A stretch of DNA of 64,000 nucleotides, from positions 124,001-188,000 of the forward strand of contig CAWVKK010000065.1 of the NCBI GenBank assembly GCA_963929865.1, given 5' to 3'. The stretch's first letter is position 1. Each line of letters starts with the position of its first letter. The DNA comes from JAGZHZ01 sp963929865 (GTDB lineage: Bacteria > Bacillota > Clostridia > Lachnospirales > Lachnospiraceae). Below are positions 44,777 to 52,452 of this stretch, piece after piece. The position numbers were made by a program, and so were the translations under genes. The notes under the pieces are model-generated. The model was not told where the DNA came from. It was given only the letters and a program-made list of their open reading frames with translations, and searched no databases.

Positions 44777-45166
44777 TTATGTCATCGCAAATTTCTGGAC
44801 CGTTTCTAAGATCGCTGCGAGAATGGGCGTGCTGAGCGCAAGGATCGACAGCTTCCCAAAAATTTCTATCTGGCCGGCCACAGCGCGGTACCCCGCGTCT
44901 TTGCAGATGTTTGCGGAAAAATCGGCGAGATACGTGATGCCTAAAATTTTCAGCAGCGATTTCAGGTACACATTCTGGAGTGTCAGATATTCTCCGAGGG
45001 ATTGAAACGTCTGTGCGAGATACTCCAGTTTTTCTGTCAGAAAAAAGAAAATCAGCATACAAGCCGTGATGCTGATCAGAGTCGAAAACGCCGGTTTTAC
45101 TTCCTTGAGCAAAACAGACAGAAAGACGCCTGCGATCCCGATCATCCCGATTTTCATCACATCCAT
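44777..45166 (-). CDS. spoIIIAD: stage III sporulation protein AD
   Basis: A 129-residue membrane protein with four hydrophobic segments, resembling the AC protein in its first half and carrying the KILGITYLADFSANICKDAG motif. Start at 45166 (AGGAGAG upstream), not at the distal Met of the open frame. 17 bp upstream of spoIIIAE. Confidence 0.93.
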   Translation of the reverse strand: MDVMKIGMIGIAGVFLSVLLKEVKPAFSTLISITACMLIFFFLTEKLEYLAQTFQSLGEYLTLQNVYLKSLLKILGITYLADFSANICKDAGYRAVAGQIEIFGKLSILALSTPILAAILETVQKFAMT

Positions 45167-45185
45167 AAAAGATCTCTCCTTGCCT

Positions 45186-45380
45186 TTATAAGTCAAACAG
45201 CTGGCGGATCGTTTCAAATAATTGCTGAATGTAGGGAAGCACCCAAAACAGCACAAGCAGAAGTCCGGCAAGACTCGTCAAAAAGGCGTGTTCCTCTCTG
45301 CCGCTGTGTTTGAGCACCTGACTTAAGACAGAGACTAAAATTCCCACTGCCGCAATTTTGAAAATGATATTCACACTCAT
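45186..45380 (-). CDS. spoIIIAC: stage III sporulation protein AC
   Basis: A 64-residue two-helix membrane protein, with the conserved IFKIAAVGILVSVLSQVLKH N-terminus. A small membrane partner in the SpoIIIA complex. Lies between AB and AD in the invariant gene order. Confidence 0.94.
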   Translation of the reverse strand: MSVNIIFKIAAVGILVSVLSQVLKHSGREEHAFLTSLAGLLLVLFWVLPYIQQLFETIRQLFDL

Positions 45381-45390
45381 GCTTTCACCC

Positions 45391-45909
45391 CTAAGCCAGC
45401 AGAATTACCAGAAAAAGTCCTCCCATAATTCCCAGACAATGATACACTTTCTCTTTTTCTCTGTACTCTTTTTCCGCCTCTTTGCGGACACTCTTCTGCT
45501 GTTCGAGGTACCCTTCAATCCCTTTTATCTGCATCTCCTGATCCAGATATCCAAGCTGTTCCCCCAGACGGTAAAGGCGCTCCAGATCCTCTCTCTTTAA
45601 GCAGAGATTTTTCAGCGTTTCTGCAGCGCAGTTTTGCATCGCCTCCCGGACAGACCGGTATGCAAGCTGCGCTGTCCGATCTCCCATCTCCCGGAAAAAG
45701 GAGCGGCACAGAGGGTCTGCCCGCATTCCCACATGCGCGAAGGCTTCCGGAAGCGTTGCCTTTGCGTACCGGATCTCCCCTTGCAGCAGCCTCATGCCCT
45801 CTTCCAGCTCCCATAGGATCCGTATTCTTCTTTTCAGTTCCCGCGCCGCCGCCGCTCCGATCCCGCAGCACGAAAAAAAAATCATTCCCAGACCGATCAC
45901 TTTCAGCAC
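45391..45909 (-). CDS. spoIIIAB: stage III sporulation protein AB
   Basis: A 172-residue protein with an N-terminal and a C-terminal membrane segment (about 5-22 and 155-172) and a helical cytoplasmic domain resembling type II secretion GspF. Overlaps the end of spoIIIAA by 7 bp. Confidence 0.94.
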   Translation of the reverse strand: MLKVIGLGMIFFSCCGIGAAAARELKRRIRILWELEEGMRLLQGEIRYAKATLPEAFAHVGMRADPLCRSFFREMGDRTAQLAYRSVREAMQNCAAETLKNLCLKREDLERLYRLGEQLGYLDQEMQIKGIEGYLEQQKSVRKEAEKEYREKEKVYHCLGIMGGLFLVILLA

Positions 45910-46862
45910 ACGCCAGCCCCTTCCCGATACAGCCTTGTCCCCCTCTCATCGAAGATTTCCTGGATCTTCCCCGGCTTTTTTCCCAAAATGACATAGCGCT
46001 CAAACACCTTGTGAGACACCATCTGCTGCAAAACCGGTTTTTTCTGGATATCCTCGATCGAATCGCCGTGGACCGTCGCTATCACCTTGCAGCCGCAGTT
46101 CATCACCGCCTCAATCGCCCTGCTGTCCTCATAGTCTCCAATCTCATCGACTGCGATCACCTGCGGCGACATCGACCGGATCAGCATCATCATCCCTTCT
46201 GCCTTTGGACAGCAGTCCAGCACGTCCGTCCGTATTCCCAGATCATTCTGCGGAATTCCCAGATACGATCCCCCTATCTCTGACCGCTCGTCCACAACCC
46301 CGACCGTCACCCCGTTTAAAAGCTTTGTTCCATTTGAGAGCTGCCGGATCAGATCGCGCAGAATTGTCGTCTTTCCGCCTCTTGGAGGGGAGACTAAAAG
46401 TGTGTGGCATATTTTTCCGCCGTCTATAATATAAGGCAGCAGGCAGTCCGCGCATCCTTTTTTTTCATGGGTCAGCCGGATATTCAAAAAAGAAATATAT
46501 TTGATGCTTTTTATTCTCTTTCCCTCCATCACCATTTTGCCCGCGATCCCGATGCGGTGACCGCCCTCGATTGTCAGAAATCCCTGGCGGATCTCTTCCT
46601 CATACGCGTACAGCGAATAATGTGTGATATAGGAGATGGTCTCCATCATCTCCTGCTTTGTGATCAGGTATCCCTCCTCCTCTTTTTTCGTCAGCTCTCC
46701 ATTCTCCGTCACAAAGTATTCCTCGCCGTCCGCCAGAATTAAAAAAGGCTTCTCTACTCTCATCCGGATTTCCTGGAGCATTTCTTCCTCTATATTCATC
46801 TTTTTTATGATAGAGCGAAGATTTTCCGAAAAGATCTGCATAAATTCTTTATGTATATTCAT
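45903..46862 (-). CDS. spoIIIAA: stage III sporulation protein AA, ATPase
   Basis: A 319-residue secretion-type ATPase energising the SpoIIIA-SpoIIQ feeding tube. Walker A SPPRGGKTT, Walker B VIAVDEIGDYED and the GerA/RecA-like fold. The start at 46862 follows GGGGTGAG; the Met at 46883 falls within the predicted -10 element. First gene of the eight-gene operon. Confidence 0.95.
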   Translation of the reverse strand: MNIHKEFMQIFSENLRSIIKKMNIEEEMLQEIRMRVEKPFLILADGEEYFVTENGELTKKEEEGYLITKQEMMETISYITHYSLYAYEEEIRQGFLTIEGGHRIGIAGKMVMEGKRIKSIKYISFLNIRLTHEKKGCADCLLPYIIDGGKICHTLLVSPPRGGKTTILRDLIRQLSNGTKLLNGVTVGVVDERSEIGGSYLGIPQNDLGIRTDVLDCCPKAEGMMMLIRSMSPQVIAVDEIGDYEDSRAIEAVMNCGCKVIATVHGDSIEDIQKKPVLQQMVSHKVFERYVILGKKPGKIQEIFDERGTRLYREGAGVC

Positions 46863-46881
46863 GTTCTCACCCCTTCTATTC

Positions 46882-46911
46882 AATATATGAGGATGTCCAT
46901 CTTTTCATTCA
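46882..46911 (-). promoter_or_regulatory. mother-cell (sigma-E-type) promoter of spoIIIA
   Basis: CATATATT (46882-46889) resembles the sigma-E -10 element; TGAATGAA lies 14 bp upstream (46904-46911). The placement 20 bp before the spoIIIAA start and known sigma-E control of this operon support it; the -35 match is only partial. Confidence 0.55.
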
Positions 46912-46968
46912 TTTTCTGATCCGGAAATTTCAAAATGTCTGTTTGCCGCCGCACCGCGTTTCTTAAAC

Positions 46969-47014
46969 AAAAAAAAGGATCGGTTGTCATTTTTTTCTTC
47001 TGACAACCGATCCT
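46969..47014 (-). terminator. strong intrinsic terminator upstream of spoIIIAA
   Basis: A 14-bp perfect stem (46976-46989 with 47001-47014), 11-nt loop, and a run of eight T on the minus strand. No protein gene ends here; it would end the candidate RNA initiated near 47394. Confidence 0.9.
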
Positions 47015-47285
47015 AATGAAATTCTACCATATCATACCTCTTTTTTTACTTTTTTTGCTTCAGTTTTCTTTTCGATTTCTATCTGCTTGAATTTCCTGAT
47101 TTTTTAAGAAATTTTTTATTTGCTGATAATCCTACTGGAACCTTTTCTTTTCTCTATTTCTAATAGAACCATCTTTTTTATTTTTTCTTTTTTCTCAACT
47201 GCAGATCCATCTACTCTGCGAAAATTCAAGAATTCCGATTTCCTCTACTTTTTATCTGAAACGTTTTCTTTGAGTCTTCCTTTCC

Positions 47286-47302
47286 TTTTACTTTCTGTAA
47301 AA
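47286..47302. repeat. 17-nt dyad repeat, copy 1
   Basis: TTTTAC-TTTCT-GTAAAA, a perfect dyad that recurs identically at 47327-47343, a 41-nt period. Confidence 0.85.
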
Positions 47303-47326
47303 ATTGTTTCTTTATTTTGTTTGCTT

Positions 47327-47343
47327 TTTTACTTTCTGTAAAA
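47327..47343. repeat. 17-nt dyad repeat, copy 2
   Basis: Identical to copy 1. Each copy could be a protein-binding operator or a short RNA hairpin with exposed AGAAA on the minus strand. Confidence 0.85.
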
Positions 47344-47400
47344 GGAACTGTAATTTACGTTGCTGGTGGTCTGTACCTCTCTTTCTTTTTTGATGTCTTT

Positions 47401-47430
47401 ATTATAATAGAAGTTTCCCCTATTTGTCAA
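47401..47430 (-). promoter_or_regulatory. consensus sigma-A promoter of the candidate RNA
   Basis: TTGACA (47425-47430), 18-bp spacer, TATAAT (47401-47406), both perfect hexamers; the strongest promoter match in the window, but no annotated gene follows before the terminator. Confidence 0.75.
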
Positions 47431-47562
47431 GTCTTTTTTAAAAATTTTTTAATATTTTCTTTTATCTTTTTTTATTTCTTTTTTAAAACAGACTATTTTC
47501 TTATTCTTTCAAAATAATTTTATAATAATATCCTTTTTTGACCGTTCCGCCGCCATAATTTA

Positions 47563-47591
47563 TTGATTTTTGCCGTTATGGATTATATAAT
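47563..47591 (+). promoter_or_regulatory. sigma-A promoter of the carbamate kinase gene
   Basis: TTGATT (47563-47568), 17-bp spacer, TATAAT (47586-47591); leader of about 80 nt before the kinase ATG. Confidence 0.7.
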
Positions 47592-47659
47592 AAACATCAA
47601 AATAGGAATTCAGAAAGGAGAACGGCACTTTTCTCATCCGCTGCTTCCGGGGAGACTAG

Positions 47660-47680
47660 GTGCCTGATACAATTTTATGA
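47660..47680 (+). CDS. six-codon leader ORF coupled to carbamate kinase
   Basis: GTG-CCT-GAT-ACA-ATT-TTA-TGA, preceded by GGGGAG with five bases to the GTG. Its TGA overlaps the ATG of the kinase (ATGA). The kinase itself has no ribosome-binding site near its ATG, which this arrangement explains. GGCAC at 47625-47629 can pair with GTGCC at 47660-47664, possibly hiding the leader start. Confidence 0.5.
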   Translation: MPDTIL

Positions 47681-48609
47681 AGAAAAAAATCGTTGTAGCT
47701 CTTGGTCACAGAGCGCTTGGCGTCACATTGCCGCAGCAAAAGGCTGCTGTAAAAAATTCCGCCAAAAAGCTGGCTGATCTGGTTGTCGAGGGATATCAGC
47801 TGGTCATCACTCACAGCAATACCCCTCAGCTCGGCATGATCCACACGGCAATGAATGAGTTTGCCAAAATGCACCCCGACTACACGTACGCTCCGATGTC
47901 TGTCTGCTCTGCCATGAGCCAGGGATATATCGGATACGACCTGCAGAACGCGCTCCGCGCAGAACTGTTGAACCGCGGAATCTGCAAGACAGTCAGCACG
48001 GTTTTGACGCAGGTTCTAGTAGATCCTTACGATGAAGCTTTCTATAAACCCGTCAAAGTCATCGGCCGTTATCTGACGGCTGAGGAGGCACAGATCGAGG
48101 AGCAGAAGGGAAACTACGTCATCGAGGAGCCTGGAAAAGGCTTCCGCCGCATTGTCTCCTCCCCGACTCCAAAGGATATTATCGAGATCGACGCGATCCG
48201 CGCTCTCGTCGGCGCCGGACAGATCGTTATCGCGTGCGGAGGCGGCGGTATCCCTGTCCTGCAGCAGGGAAATGAGCTCAAGGGAGCCAGCGCCGTCATC
48301 GAAAAGGATTTGATCAGCGGAAAATTAGCAGAGCTTCTCGACGCAGATCTCTTAATGATTCTGACCAACGAGGATCAGGTCTGCATTCAGTACCGCTCCG
48401 AGCACCCGCAGCCCCTGTTCCATGTGACGGCGGACGAGATCAAGACACATATCGCCAATCAGGAGTTCGGCGAGAACGCCATGCTCCCCAAGATGGTAGC
48501 CTCTGTCGCTTTCGTCTCCAAGAAGCCGGGAAAAACCGCGATCATCACTTCCATCGACGCTGCCATGGATGCTCTCCATGACAAGACCGGAACGATTATC
48601 ACCGCTTAG
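47677..48609 (+). CDS. arcC: carbamate kinase family protein
   Basis: A 310-residue amino-acid-kinase-fold enzyme of the carbamate kinase family (carbamate plus ATP from carbamoyl phosphate and ADP). The family motif VVALGGNALG reads VVALGHRALG (residues 6-15), and HGNGPQVG reads HSNTPQLG (46-53). The C-terminal IVIACGGGGIPV and FGENAMLPK motifs are normal. It is a divergent paralogue resembling the YqeA-like branch, so activity on carbamate is not certain. No arcA or argF gene is adjacent. Confidence 0.85.
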   Translation: MKKKIVVALGHRALGVTLPQQKAAVKNSAKKLADLVVEGYQLVITHSNTPQLGMIHTAMNEFAKMHPDYTYAPMSVCSAMSQGYIGYDLQNALRAELLNRGICKTVSTVLTQVLVDPYDEAFYKPVKVIGRYLTAEEAQIEEQKGNYVIEEPGKGFRRIVSSPTPKDIIEIDAIRALVGAGQIVIACGGGGIPVLQQGNELKGASAVIEKDLISGKLAELLDADLLMILTNEDQVCIQYRSEHPQPLFHVTADEIKTHIANQEFGENAMLPKMVASVAFVSKKPGKTAIITSIDAAMDALHDKTGTIITA

Positions 48610-48627
48610 CGCGGGCGAAAAGGGCGC

Positions 48628-48700
48628 AAAAAAAGAGACGCCCCGGCAAAATCAGGTCAAAACTCGGAAGCCTGAATTTGACGGGATCGTCTCTTTTTTT
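48628..48700. terminator. bidirectional terminator between arcC and gdhA
   Basis: A 13-bp outer stem (48628-48640 with 48688-48700) ending in seven A and seven T, with an inner paired region around CAGG/CCTG. It serves both convergent genes. Two CCTGCAGG palindromes follow at about 48703-48737, without a T-run. Confidence 0.88.
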
Positions 48701-48763
48701 CTCCCTGCAGGTTATGCCGTACAGGCAGCCTGCAGGTATATATGCTGAAGCTTTTTTATCTTA

Positions 48764-50098
48764 TCAGCAAACGCCCTGAGCCAGCATTGCGTCTGCTACC
48801 TTTTCAAATCCTGCGATGTTTGCTCCTACTACGTAGTTGCCTTCTGCGTTGTAGCGTTTTGCCGCGTCATCCAGATTATGGAAAATGTTTACCATGATCG
48901 ATTTCAGTTTAGAATCTACCTCTTCAAATGTCCAGGACATTCTCTCGCTGTTCTGTGACATTTCCAGCGCGGATGTCGCTACGCCGCCGGCGTTGGAAGC
49001 TTTTCCAGGTGCAAATAAGATGCCGTTTTTCTGCAGATATTCTGTCGCATCCAGAGTGGTAGGCATGTTTGCTCCCTCTGCAACCGCATAGCATCCGTTT
49101 GCAACCAGCGTCTTTGCGTCCTCTAATGTCAGCTCGTTCTGTGTCGCGCACGGCAGAGCGATATCGCATTTTACGGTCCATACGCCTTTTCCTTCGTGGT
49201 ACTGTGCGTTTGGACGATATTTTGTATACTCTGTCAGACGGGCGCGTTTTACTTCTTTGAGGTCTTTTAATACGGCGAGGTCAATTCCGTCCGGATCGTA
49301 AACCCATCCGGTAGAGTCGCTGCATGTCACAACCTTTGCGCCTAACTGCTGTGCTTTTTCAATAGCGTAGATCGCAACGTTTCCTGCTCCGGATACGCAG
49401 ATCGTCGCTCCTTTGATGTCTTTTCCATTGCATTTTAACATCTCTTCTGTGAAGTAGAGCAGACCGTATCCTGTTGCCTCTGTTCTCGCTAAAGATCCGC
49501 CGTAGGACAATCCTTTTCCTGTCAGAACGCCTTCGTATAAGCCTTTGATTCTCTTATACTGTCCGAACATATATCCGATCTCTCTTGCTCCTGTTCCGAT
49601 GTCGCCTGCCGGAACGTCTGTGTCAGCTCCGATATATTTGCACAGCTCTGTCATGAAGCTCTGGCAGAATGCCATCACTTCTCTGTCTGATTTTCCCTTT
49701 GGATCAAAGTCGGAACCGCCTTTGCCGCCGCCGATCGGAAGTCCTGTCAGAGAGTTCTTGAAAATCTGCTCAAATCCTAAGAATTTGATAATTCCCAGAT
49801 TTACAGAAGGATGAAGGCGCAGACCTCCTTTGTATGGTCCGATTGCGCTGTTGAACTGTACGCGGTAGCCAGTGTTGACATGAACCTGTCCTTTGTCATC
49901 TACCCACGGCACGCGGAATTTAAACTGTCTTTCCGGGTTGACCAGTCTCTCCAGCAGAGCCTCTTTTCTGTATTTTTCTTCGTTTGCCTCAATGACTACT
50001 CTTAAAGATTCCAGTACCTCTTTTACTGCCTGGTGAAATTCCGGTTCTGCCGGATTTTGTTTTACGACTAAGTCGATGACTTCATCTACGTATGACAT
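48764..50098 (-). CDS. gdhA: NADP-type glutamate dehydrogenase
   Basis: Reductively aminates 2-oxoglutarate to glutamate, a main ammonia-assimilation route in gut Clostridia. The 444-residue hexameric type has GGGKGGSDFDPKGKS (catalytic Lys) and the Rossmann motif SGAGNVAIYA. The start MSYVDEVIDL follows AAGGAGG; the frame is open to 50197. Long leader of about 160 nt. Confidence 0.97.
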   Translation of the reverse strand: MSYVDEVIDLVVKQNPAEPEFHQAVKEVLESLRVVIEANEEKYRKEALLERLVNPERQFKFRVPWVDDKGQVHVNTGYRVQFNSAIGPYKGGLRLHPSVNLGIIKFLGFEQIFKNSLTGLPIGGGKGGSDFDPKGKSDREVMAFCQSFMTELCKYIGADTDVPAGDIGTGAREIGYMFGQYKRIKGLYEGVLTGKGLSYGGSLARTEATGYGLLYFTEEMLKCNGKDIKGATICVSGAGNVAIYAIEKAQQLGAKVVTCSDSTGWVYDPDGIDLAVLKDLKEVKRARLTEYTKYRPNAQYHEGKGVWTVKCDIALPCATQNELTLEDAKTLVANGCYAVAEGANMPTTLDATEYLQKNGILFAPGKASNAGGVATSALEMSQNSERMSWTFEEVDSKLKSIMVNIFHNLDDAAKRYNAEGNYVVGANIAGFEKVADAMLAQGVC

Positions 50099-50268
50099 TT
50101 GCTGTTCCTCCTTAAAATTACATTTTTTCTTATCTTCTCGCCTTTTACTCTTTAAAGATGTCAAATTGTCCTGTGATTTCCTGTTTTTAAAAAGCAAAAA
50201 AGGACTCCAAAAACAATTCAGCGGAATTTCCCTTCCCCTAAATTTTTCTGACGCCCTTGTCGCTCTTT

Positions 50269-50297
50269 ATTATATTCGTTTTCTTTTAAATATGCAA
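50269..50297 (-). promoter_or_regulatory. sigma-A promoter of gdhA
   Basis: TTGCAT (50292-50297), 17-bp spacer, TATAAT (50269-50274). The leader from about 50262 to 50098 holds a short AATTC/GAATT hairpin and a GTCC/GGAC pairing around a T-rich stretch, but no recognised riboswitch. Confidence 0.75.
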
Positions 50298-50360
50298 GCC
50301 TTTTTTTACAATTTTTACCCTTTTTTCTCCGGCAAGCCTGAACGCTTTTTTCTTTTTGCC

Positions 50361-50707
50361 GCATAAGCAGAACGATAAGCCGGGTTATGTCTTGAATGAT
50401 CATCTATCTAGACCTGCTGTCGCCAGCAGGTTCCAGCGACCTACCTAAAGCTGACGGGCCGCCATATGCTTTTTTTCGGTCTTGCTTCGAATGGGGTTTA
50501 CATATGCCCCTCCTGTTGCCAGAAAGGCGGTAGTCTCTTACACTGCCCTTCCACCCTTACCAGCCTAAGCTGGCGGTATATTTCTGTTGCACTATCCTTA
50601 GAGTCGCCTCCACCAGACGTTATCTGGCATCCTGCCCTGTGAAGCCCGGACTTTCCTCGTATGACACCTTTCGTCTTGTCATCCGCGATCATTTATTCTA
50701 CTTATGC
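50361..50707 (-). ncRNA. rnpB: RNase P RNA, bacterial class A
   Basis: Catalytic RNA that removes tRNA 5' leaders. The minus strand contains the universal segments GAGGAAAGTCCGGGC, CAGGGCAGGATGCC, GGAGGCGACTC and CAACAGAAATATACCGCC. The ends, GCATAAGTAGAA at the 5' side and TTCTGCTTATGC at the 3' side, pair perfectly over 12 bp as helix P1, which fixes the boundaries to within a few bases. Confidence 0.96.
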
Positions 50708-50715
50708 CGCATCAA

Positions 50716-50744
50716 ATTTTAGCACGAAAAACGTTTCTTGTAAA
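50716..50744 (-). promoter_or_regulatory. sigma-A promoter of rnpB
   Basis: TTTACA (50739-50744), 17-bp spacer, TAAAAT (50716-50721); the predicted start agrees with the P1 5' end at 50707. Confidence 0.82.
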
Positions 50745-50773
50745 TATTTAATTTTTTTATGTCTTCTGATCTC

Positions 50774-52438
50774 TCAGACGCTGAAGCAGCTTCCCCCGAT
50801 AAATTCCCGTAAAATCGAGTTTTTCGGCACGCTTTCTCCCGGAATTCCGACAAAATAGTCTAAAAACTTCAGCAGCCTCTTTGCCTCCTGATATTCCGGC
50901 TCGTCTTGCCCAATCCCGAACAGGAGAGGCTCTGCATACACTTTAAGGACTGCAAGCTCGTAGATCAGCGCCGAGTTAAACATCACGTCCGCCTGTTCCT
51001 GGTACGGAAAGATATACGCTTCCTCCCCTCGCCCCACCGAAGGCCACATCGCAATCGTCCCTTTCGCCGAGGTTCCCCTTGTCCTTGCGTCCCGTATGAT
51101 TCTTCTTAAGAGCCGTCCGTCTGTCGTCGGAATCCTGTTGTGTTCATCGACATTCAGCTGAGTCAGCCCGCTGATATAAATCTTAAACTTTTCTTCTTTT
51201 GGAAGCCGGTACGTCATCTTGTCGTTCAGCCCATGGATTCCCTCGATCACCAGCACATCCTCCGGACCGATCTTTAAGTATTTTCCGCGGTATTCCCGTT
51301 TTCCCGTTTTGAAATTGTAGTACGGCAGCTCTACTTTTTCGCCCGACAAAAGCCGGATCATCTGGTCGTTGAACAGTTCCACGTCAAGCGCCTCAAGGCA
51401 CTCAAAATTCCGGTTTCCAAACGCGTCAAGCGGCGTTTTATCCCGGTCTATAAAATAGTCGTCGACCGGGACAGGGTGCGGTCTGAGTCCGTGCGCCAGA
51501 AGCTGCACGGCAAGGCGGTGGGAAAACGTCGTTTTTCCGGACGAGGACGGTCCCGCTATGAGTACGATTCTAGCCCCTTTCTGTGCGATCTGTTCTGCAA
51601 TCTCCCCGATCTTCTTTTCCTGCAGCGCTTCCTGGCACAGGATCAGCTCATCTATATTTCCGTTTACGATCCGGTCGTTTAAAGCCGCCACATTTGGCAC
51701 GTTCAGCATTTCTCCCCACAAAAGCGTCTGCTTCTGTACCTCAAAAATCTTTTTCCGGGGCGAAAAAGGCGTCATTTTTTCGGGATTTCCCATCCACGGA
51801 AAGAGAAGCACAAACCCTTCGTCGTATAAAACCAGATCAAAATATTTCAGATAAGAAGTGTCCGGAACCATGTAGCCATAAAAGTAGTCTTCAAACCCGT
51901 CAAGGCTGTAGATATTGACGTTTGAAACTCTCCGGTACTTCAGCAGCGCCTCCTTGTCGTACATGCCATATTCATGGAACAGCCGCATTGCCTTGTACGT
52001 CTTTTCCCCTCTCTTTTGAATCGGAAGTTTTCTCTGCACAAGCTGCCTCATCTTCTGCCTGACATTCTCTAAAAACGCTTCGTCCAGCGTCACTTTTCCT
52101 GTCACCGTGCAGTAGTAGCCGCTTCCGAGGGAAAAATGGATGCTGATTTTTTCGATGTTCTCTCTTCCCGCCGCCTCATACATCGCCCTGAGCATCAAAA
52201 GCGTCACGCTTCTTCTGTACGTGTCATACCCCGTCTTTTCCGCTGTCGTGATAAAACGGACGGCGCAGTCTGTTTCGATCCTCTTATTCAGCTCAAACAG
52301 CTTATTGTCTGCCTGCGCCAGGACAATGTCATGCTTTTCTTTCCCCGCAAACTCTTTTGCCGCATCAAAGAATGTGGTTCCCGGCGGATACTGTCTTTTC
52401 TCCTCCCCGATCTGTACCGTAATCCAACTCTGACTCAT
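50774..52438 (-). CDS. TGS-domain uridine kinase-like protein
   Basis: A 554-residue fusion. The N-terminal part (about 1-200) has a TGS domain and a region resembling the N-terminus of threonyl-tRNA synthetase (HFSLGSGYYC). The C-terminal P-loop kinase of the uridine kinase/phosphoribulokinase family has GPSSSGKTT, PVDDYFIDRDKTP and VIEGIHGLND. Found widely in Clostridia as a putative nucleoside kinase; substrate unproven. Start at 52438 with AGGAGGG. Confidence 0.88.
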   Translation of the reverse strand: MSQSWITVQIGEEKRQYPPGTTFFDAAKEFAGKEKHDIVLAQADNKLFELNKRIETDCAVRFITTAEKTGYDTYRRSVTLLMLRAMYEAAGRENIEKISIHFSLGSGYYCTVTGKVTLDEAFLENVRQKMRQLVQRKLPIQKRGEKTYKAMRLFHEYGMYDKEALLKYRRVSNVNIYSLDGFEDYFYGYMVPDTSYLKYFDLVLYDEGFVLLFPWMGNPEKMTPFSPRKKIFEVQKQTLLWGEMLNVPNVAALNDRIVNGNIDELILCQEALQEKKIGEIAEQIAQKGARIVLIAGPSSSGKTTFSHRLAVQLLAHGLRPHPVPVDDYFIDRDKTPLDAFGNRNFECLEALDVELFNDQMIRLLSGEKVELPYYNFKTGKREYRGKYLKIGPEDVLVIEGIHGLNDKMTYRLPKEEKFKIYISGLTQLNVDEHNRIPTTDGRLLRRIIRDARTRGTSAKGTIAMWPSVGRGEEAYIFPYQEQADVMFNSALIYELAVLKVYAEPLLFGIGQDEPEYQEAKRLLKFLDYFVGIPGESVPKNSILREFIGGSCFSV

Positions 52439-52452
52439 ACCTTCCCTCCTGA

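Larger units (their letters stand above)
46977..47394 (-). ncRNA. candidate purine-rich noncoding RNA
   Basis: About 420 nt between a consensus promoter (47401-47430) and a strong terminator, all on the minus strand. The strand is extremely purine-rich. I find no ORF with a standard start and ribosome-binding site; the longest open stretch is about 40 codons opening with ATT. It contains two copies of a 17-nt self-complementary element. It lacks tmRNA-like ends or a 6S-like rod, and I recognise no family. It could be an untranslated RNA or a decayed gene. Confidence 0.4.

Noticed and set aside
44760..45062. 101-residue N-terminal extension of SpoIIIAE
   Set aside because: It runs antiparallel in frame to most of spoIIIAD and has no membrane-protein character; a GTG with GGAGG at 44759 gives the normal length.
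46977..47394. Identification of the purine-rich transcript as tmRNA or 6S RNA
   Set aside because: No tRNA-like ends, tag ORF or long 6S-type rod can be drawn; only promoter, terminator and repeats support it.
48703..48737. Paired CCTGCAGG palindromes as a recombination or attachment site
   Set aside because: Only two short copies between convergent genes, with no integrase or mobile gene nearby; likely chance or part of the 3' structure.
50098..50262. A known glutamine or other riboswitch in the gdhA leader
   Set aside because: The conserved sequence of known glutamine-binding motifs is not visible; only short generic hairpins are present.
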